Assembly (NCBI GenBank): GCA_026984165.1
Contig: JALSSQ010000010.1
Coordinates: 1-5,728 of the forward strand
Length of the DNA stretch: 5,728 bases
Direction: 5' to 3'
Origin: Sulfurovum sp.
GTDB lineage: Bacteria; Campylobacterota; Campylobacteria; Campylobacterales; Sulfurovaceae
The first letter of the stretch is position 1, and every line of letters begins with the position of its first letter. Of this stretch, positions 5,121-5,728 are shown piece after piece. The notes under the pieces are model-generated. The model was given only the letters and a program-made list of their open reading frames with translations, ran no database searches and was not told where the DNA came from. Made by a program: the position numbers and the translations under genes.

Positions 5121-5156
5121 TTCAATTCTTCACTCTTCACTCTTCATTCTTAACTC
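5121..5156. repeat. Degenerate tandem heptamer repeat (TTCACTC type)
   Basis: On the plus strand the units are TTCAATTC (5121-5128, one base longer), TTCACTC (5129-5135), TTCACTC (5136-5142), TTCATTC (5143-5149) and TTAACTC (5150-5156). The minus-strand, mRNA-sense form is GAGTGAA/GAATGAA. The array fills most of the 46-bp space between hypA and the DUF695/RraB gene, and its last unit includes the hypA stop codon. In the mRNA it makes a purine-rich, unstructured leader directly before the AAGGAG site. Confidence 0.7.
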
Positions 5157-5491
5157 ATCTCCAAGCTCATGAGGTACATATCTTCCCCATCAAGCACTTT
5201 GACTTTTAGACTCTCACACTTAGGGCAAAAGTACCTCACTTCATCTACTTCAAAGATGTTACTACACTCCTTACATTCGAGTTTTAGTTTTTGTATGTGC
5301 TGTATAAACTCTGCATCTGCACAGATGGTACCTTCTTTAAAGGTATCAAAGGCAGTTTGCAAAAGCTGTGTCTCTATGCCTGACATGACACCTATTTTTG
5401 TGATGACTTTATTTACCTTGGTAGCATTGTTTTGTTTTGCTACCTCTTCACATTGGTTGAGTAGTGCTTGGACTACGCTGTATTCATGCAT
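5150..5491 (-). CDS. hypA: Hydrogenase nickel incorporation protein HypA
   Basis: HypA binds nickel and, with HypB, delivers it to the hydrogenase large subunit; in Helicobacter it also serves urease. The 113-residue protein is of normal length. It starts MHEYSVVQALL, where the amino end and His2 form the nickel site and MHE is the family hallmark. Further along, KIGVMSGIE (32-40) is the conserved core strand-turn. The zinc site is formed by two CxxC pairs, Cys73/Cys76 (CKEC) and Cys89/Cys92 (CPKC). No residue expected for function is missing. The ATG at 5491 has AGAGGAAG a few bases upstream. The stop of the preceding unknown gene lies within the first codons of hypA (8-bp overlap), so translation is probably coupled. 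The DUF695/RraB gene follows after 46 bp. No hypB, hypC, hypD or hypE is in the window; they may lie off the right edge. Confidence 0.95.
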   Translation of the reverse strand: MHEYSVVQALLNQCEEVAKQNNATKVNKVITKIGVMSGIETQLLQTAFDTFKEGTICADAEFIQHIQKLKLECKECSNIFEVDEVRYFCPKCESLKVKVLDGEDMYLMSLEMS

Positions 5492-5728
5492 AAAACTTCC
5501 TCTTATTTTTCATTCGCAGACGTGCGGGTGTCTCTCTTGGGCAGAGTTTATAGACAAATTCACGTCTGAGTGCATGAAAAGCACTCTCCTCAGTCCAAAA
5601 TTCTGGATGCATCACTGCGAGTTCTTTTTCTTTTAGTGCTTCTATTTTCTCCCTATTCTCTTCTAAATACTCTTGCTTGTCCCAAATAAAATCATCATTA
5701 TATTTGCTCTTTGCAAAAGTATGTAAAT
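5484..5728 (-). CDS. C-terminal part of an unrecognised gene upstream of hypA (partial)
   Basis: A minus-strand frame is open from the right edge and ends with TGA at 5484-5486, giving 80 residues without a start in the window. It contains IWDKQEYLEENREKIEAL and continues with MHPEFWTEESAF, HALRREFVYKLCPRETPARL and a basic end, NKRKFYA. The composition is highly charged (Lys, Glu, Arg), with a likely amphipathic helix in the first half, and looks cytosolic. It is not the C-terminus of HypE, HypD, HypC or HypB as far as I can tell, and I recognise no family. It overlaps the hypA start by 8 bp (within ATGCATGA), which strongly suggests a real gene in the same operon and translational coupling. 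The name cannot be settled without the upstream sequence. Confidence 0.65.
   Translation of the reverse strand, partial: LHTFAKSKYNDDFIWDKQEYLEENREKIEALKEKELAVMHPEFWTEESAFHALRREFVYKLCPRETPARLRMKNKRKFYA

Noticed and set aside
5121..5156. The heptamer array as a CRISPR or a transposon end.
   Set aside because: The units are only seven bases, directly adjacent and without spacers, and no transposase or target duplication is present.
5169..5636. Plus-strand reading frame of 155 codons.
   Set aside because: It spans hypA and the upstream partial gene in antisense. Its Ser/Cys/Phe-rich composition is typical of a shadow frame.

Overview
The window looks like chromosomal DNA of a Campylobacterota (epsilonproteobacterial) organism, most likely a free-living hydrogen- or sulfur-oxidising relative of Sulfurovum or Sulfurimonas. 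This is inferred from the moderately AT-rich sequence, recognisable TATAAT-type -10 boxes without clear -35 boxes, AGGA-type ribosome sites, very dense packing on both strands, and [NiFe]-hydrogenase maturation genes. No database search supports the assignment.

Layout, left to right. The tail of an unidentified membrane protein (+, ends at 95) overlaps the end of fabI (-, 88-915), the enoyl-ACP reductase of fatty acid synthesis. A 73-bp divergent promoter region separates fabI from a short single-domain asparaginase-like gene (+, 989-1480). That gene abuts a divergent hemF-family gene (-, 1481-2515), which resembles oxygen-dependent coproporphyrinogen III oxidase. A second divergent region precedes a small lipoprotein of unknown function (+, 2631-2999), which abuts queC (-, 3000-3665), a 7-deazaguanine (preQ0) synthesis gene. 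A third divergent region precedes a hydrogenase maturation endopeptidase (+, 3831-4364). Its end overlaps a DUF695/RraB-like gene (-, 4354-5103). Upstream of that on the minus strand are hypA (-, 5150-5491) and the C-terminal part of an unrecognised gene (-, from 5484 off the right edge).

Functionally the right third is a hydrogenase maturation locus. HypA delivers nickel to the large subunit, and the endopeptidase trims that subunit's C-terminus once nickel is in place. The unknown partial gene, hypA and the DUF695/RraB gene appear to form one minus-strand operon. The left two thirds are unrelated housekeeping or orphan genes.

The most striking structural feature is that all four convergent gene pairs meet with a gap of zero or an overlap of 8-11 bp. 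Any terminator must therefore lie inside the neighbouring coding sequence, and small hairpins are present at each junction. I do not see a CRISPR array, an insertion sequence, an RNA gene or a clearly new multi-gene system. The best leads are the tandem heptamer repeat between hypA and the DUF695/RraB gene, the altered conserved residues of the HemF-like protein, the RraB-like domain in a hydrogenase operon, and the unknown gene overlapping hypA.
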